From Myxococcota bacterium (GTDB lineage Bacteria; Myxococcota; Polyangia; GCA-2747355; JAKLHH01): a stretch of DNA of 7,780 bases. The stretch spans positions 1 through 7,780 of the forward strand of contig JAKLHH010000329.1 in NCBI GenBank assembly GCA_022710245.1, read 5' to 3'. Every line of letters starts with the position of its first letter. Positions within the stretch are counted from its first letter, which is position 1. A program made the translations under genes and the position numbers. Shown here piece by piece: positions 5,809 through 7,780 of this stretch. The notes under the pieces were generated by a model. That model was given only the letters and a program-made list of their open reading frames with translations, made no database searches and was not told the origin of the DNA.

Positions 5809-6621
5809 TCAGCGCCGCGCCACGCGGCCCTCCTGCCAGCGGTAGAGCGCCGGGCTGACGCCCTCGTCCTCGGCGGCGGCGAAGGCCTGCCGCGCCCGCT
5901 GCTCGAGCTCGGCGACCGCCGCCTCACTCTCCCGCGCGGCCGGCAGCAGGAGCAGCAGGCGGTCGTGGGGAGCCGCGAGCAGGGCTCCCGCCTGGCGCTC
6001 CTCCTCGGGGAGCAGCCGCTCCAGCGCGAGGAGACGACCGCCGGCCGCTCGACCCTCGAGCCGGAGCAGCGCCCCGACCGGCGCGAGCGCCGCGGGCAGG
6101 GCGGCGTGGAGCCGCGCGAGGCCGCGCTCCCAGAGGGCCGCCTCCTCGCGGCACCAGCAGCTCGCCTCGAAGCGGCTGACGAGCTTCTGCTCCTCGCCGA
6201 GGTCGATGGCGAGGGCAGCGACGAGGCCGGGCGCGAGCTCCTGCGTGATCAGCTCGGACGCCCGCTCGAGCTCGACCCGCGTCAGCAGCCGGAGCTGAAG
6301 CAGCGGCTCCGCCCGCTCGCGGCAGGCGGGCAGCAGCAGCAGCGAGAAGGCGGCGCGACCCAGCGCGCGGTCGACGAGGCCGCCGACGAGCCGCTCCCAT
6401 TGCTCGCGCTCGTGCACGCGGCAGTAGGCCGCGAGCCGCTCGAAGGGGAGCCGCACGCCGGCGAAGCAGAGCAGCTCGTCGCGCACGGTGAGCGGCATCG
6501 CGCGCCCCGCGCAGGCGTCCTCCGCGTAGCGCATGATGCAGCGGTTGTCGTCGGCGCCGAGGAGCTCGCTCCACCAGCGCTGCCGGGTCTGCTGGCTCGA
6601 GGGGCGTGGGGGTGGGGTCAT
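5809..6621 (-). CDS. Uncharacterised 270-aa protein, weakly DUF1444-like
   Basis: I do not recognise this gene with certainty. No signal peptide or membrane segment is evident, so it is probably cytoplasmic. The N-terminal part (about 15-90) is Trp/Arg/Glu-rich and helical, with WWSELLGADDNRC (16-28) and several Cys (28, 37, 52, 67). From about 95 the order of elements recalls DUF1444/YtpQ-type proteins: an LPAC segment followed by Arg/Glu, LAPGLVAALAIDL (129-141), a middle Trp-containing helix with ALWERGLARL (162-171), LLALERLLP (197-205), a PHDRLLLLLP stretch (218-227), and SPALYRW (256-262) near the end. This resemblance is from memory and weak. The frame extends to a TTG at 6657, but ATG 6621 is preferred: it has GAGGA (6630-6634) 8 nt upstream, while the TTG has a Shine-Dalgarno almost abutting it. 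It lies 76 bp downstream of the FAD-oxidoreductase gene, so an operon is possible. Confidence 0.75.
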   Translation of the reverse strand: MTPPPRPSSQQTRQRWWSELLGADDNRCIMRYAEDACAGRAMPLTVRDELLCFAGVRLPFERLAAYCRVHEREQWERLVGGLVDRALGRAAFSLLLLPACRERAEPLLQLRLLTRVELERASELITQELAPGLVAALAIDLGEEQKLVSRFEASCWCREEAALWERGLARLHAALPAALAPVGALLRLEGRAAGGRLLALERLLPEEERQAGALLAAPHDRLLLLLPAARESEAAVAELEQRARQAFAAAEDEGVSPALYRWQEGRVARR

Positions 6622-6629
6622 GCAGGAGA

Positions 6630-6634
6630 TCCTC
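6630..6634 (-). promoter_or_regulatory. Ribosome binding site selecting ATG 6621
   Basis: GAGGA on the minus strand, 8 nt before the ATG. It favours this start over in-frame TTG (6657) and GTG (6636) codons further upstream. A short hairpin, GCGCT/AGCGC (6640-6653), lies just upstream. Confidence 0.5.
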
Positions 6635-6697
6635 ACGCAGCGCTCTGCAGCGCGCAAGCCTCCTCGCCCTCCTCGCCTCCGCCGCGCACCGCCTCGC

Positions 6698-7780
6698 TCA
6701 CCGACTCGGCGGGAGCGGCCGGACAGCGAAGCTGCTGCGGAAGAGCTCGCGCGGGTCGTAGCGCGCCTTCACCTCGCGCAGCCGCGCGTAGGTCTCGCCG
6801 AAGGCGGCCCGGACCAGCTCCTCGCCCTCCTCCCCGTAGCCGGCGAAGTTGAGGTAGGGGCGACGCTCTCGCGCGCAGGCCTCGATCCGCCGCAGCCCCT
6901 CCCGCGTCCAGGCGAGCTGCTGCGCGTCCTCGCCCGGCTCCTCCCAGTTCGCCTCGTAGCTGATCAGGAAGCCCGGGTCCCGGCGGCCGAAGGCGGTCTC
7001 CGCCGTGCCCACGCGCGCGAAGGCGCCGCCGAGGAACCAGACGTCGATCGACGAGAGCGGCGAGGGACGCGCGAGCGTGTCGGCCGCGATCACGTCGAGG
7101 AGCTCGTCGCCGAGCTCGCGGGTGAAGGTGGACTTCCAGTAGTAGCGCCTCCCGTCGGGGTAGTCCGCGTCGAGGAACTGCTGGACCTCGAGCCAGGGCC
7201 GCGGGCCGTGCGCGAGCTCGGCCAGCCTCGGCGCGCACTCGCGGAGCGAGCGCACCGCCGCGGCGCCCTCCTCGGGCGAGCCCAGGTAGCAGGCGAGCAC
7301 GAAGAGCGCGGGCCGGCCGCGCAGAGCCGGCTCGAGCTCGGGGGCGTCGGGGGTCGTCCAGTAGGAGGCGAGGACCATCAGCTCCTCGGGCGCCTCGGCG
7401 AGGCGGCCGCGCAGGTGCGCCATCACCGTCGCCGCGTGGTCGAGCGAGAACGCGGTGGCGCTGTAGTGGACCCGCGGCGGCAGCGGGTGGAGGCGCGCCT
7501 CGAAGGCAGTCGCCACCCCGAAGCTCCCGCCGCCCCCGCGGAGCGCCCAGAAGAGATCCGGGTGCTCCTCGGCGCTGGCGCGCAGGAGCTCGGCCTCGGC
7601 GGTGACCACCTCGACGGCGAGGAGCTGGTCGCACGCGAGCCCGCGCTGGCGGAGCTGGTAGCCCATGCCGCCGTGCAGCGTGAGCCCGGCGTAGCCGGTC
7701 GCGCTGACCAGGCCGGTCACCGCCGCCAGCCCGAGAGGCGCGGTGGCGCGGTCCACGTCCCCGAGGAGGGCGCCGCCCTC
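6698..7780 (-). CDS. Berberine-bridge-type FAD-linked oxidoreductase (N-terminus cut by window edge)
   Basis: 361 codons including the TGA stop are visible; the frame is open through base 7780, so roughly the first 90-110 residues are missing. The visible part starts in the FAD-binding PCMH-type domain: GGALLGDVDRAT, then TGYAGLTLHGGMGY (visible residues 28-41), CDQLLAVEVVTA, SAEEHPDLFWALRGGGGSFG (69-88), all hallmarks of the 6-hydroxynicotine oxidase / berberine bridge enzyme group. A substrate-binding middle follows, and the C-terminal BBE domain contains YLNFAGYGEE and KARYDPRELFRSS. Members oxidise alcohols, amines or sugars using covalently bound FAD and O2. The position of the second flavin-linking Cys (before the TVGVGG-type motif in bicovalent members) holds Val here, so at most single His attachment is expected; that His would lie outside the window. 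Substrate cannot be assigned. A GTG at 7756 could be mistaken for a start, but upstream codons continue the conserved domain. Confidence 0.9.
   Translation of the reverse strand, partial: EGGALLGDVDRATAPLGLAAVTGLVSATGYAGLTLHGGMGYQLRQRGLACDQLLAVEVVTAEAELLRASAEEHPDLFWALRGGGGSFGVATAFEARLHPLPPRVHYSATAFSLDHAATVMAHLRGRLAEAPEELMVLASYWTTPDAPELEPALRGRPALFVLACYLGSPEEGAAAVRSLRECAPRLAELAHGPRPWLEVQQFLDADYPDGRRYYWKSTFTRELGDELLDVIAADTLARPSPLSSIDVWFLGGAFARVGTAETAFGRRDPGFLISYEANWEEPGEDAQQLAWTREGLRRIEACARERRPYLNFAGYGEEGEELVRAAFGETYARLREVKARYDPRELFRSSFAVRPLPPSR

Noticed and set aside
4400..5845. 481-codon plus-strand frame opposite the TPR gene and repeats
   Set aside because: Leu/Val/Gly/Arg-rich product antisense to clear TPR repeats; no domain or convincing start.
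5965..6852. 295-codon plus-strand frame opposite the 270-aa gene
   Set aside because: Compositionally biased antisense frame bridging two genes, without RBS or domain.
6633..7634. 333-codon alternative frame over the flavin oxidase gene
   Set aside because: Arg/Ala/Gly/Pro-rich shadow; the other minus-strand frame carries conserved FAD-binding and BBE motifs.

Overview
The window is very GC-rich with strong G/C preference at third codon positions. All six supported genes lie on the minus strand, so transcription runs from high to low coordinates. MopE-type 'CGDGIDNDC' metal-binding repeats, a large myxobacterial-style outer-membrane barrel protein and TPR-rich envelope proteins point to a deltaproteobacterial / Myxococcota-like organism. 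This is inference from family content, not a species call.

Layout in transcription order: (1) 7780-6698, the C-terminal three quarters of a berberine-bridge-type FAD-linked oxidoreductase, cut by the window edge; (2) 6621-5809, a 270-aa protein of uncertain family with weak DUF1444-like features, 76 bp downstream; (3) 5623-4787, an exported seven-TPR protein with its own candidate promoter, a hairpin leader and a strong Shine-Dalgarno; (4) 4786-4409, a gene-poor stretch holding 3.5 copies of a 52-bp GC-rich tandem repeat, a palindrome, a near-consensus sigma-70 promoter and a hairpin leader; (5) 4408-2567, a 613-aa outer-membrane beta-barrel protein; (6) 2550-1075, a cobalamin-binding-type radical SAM enzyme 16 bp downstream and almost certainly co-transcribed with the barrel; (7) 1074-892, an intergenic region with direct and inverted repeats and a TATACT box; (8) 891-1, the N-terminal part of an exported or membrane-anchored Cys/Asp-rich MopE-type protein, cut by the window edge.

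Most of the products act in the envelope: TPR protein, barrel and MopE-repeat protein. The barrel and radical SAM pair is the clearest operon, but no substrate for the enzyme can be read from the sequence. I see no mobile element, CRISPR, phage, defence system, tRNA or rRNA. The least explained parts are the alternating 52-bp repeat array, the palindrome beside the barrel promoter, and the repeat cluster upstream of the MopE gene. Several very long open frames on the plus strand are antisense shadows and are not annotated.
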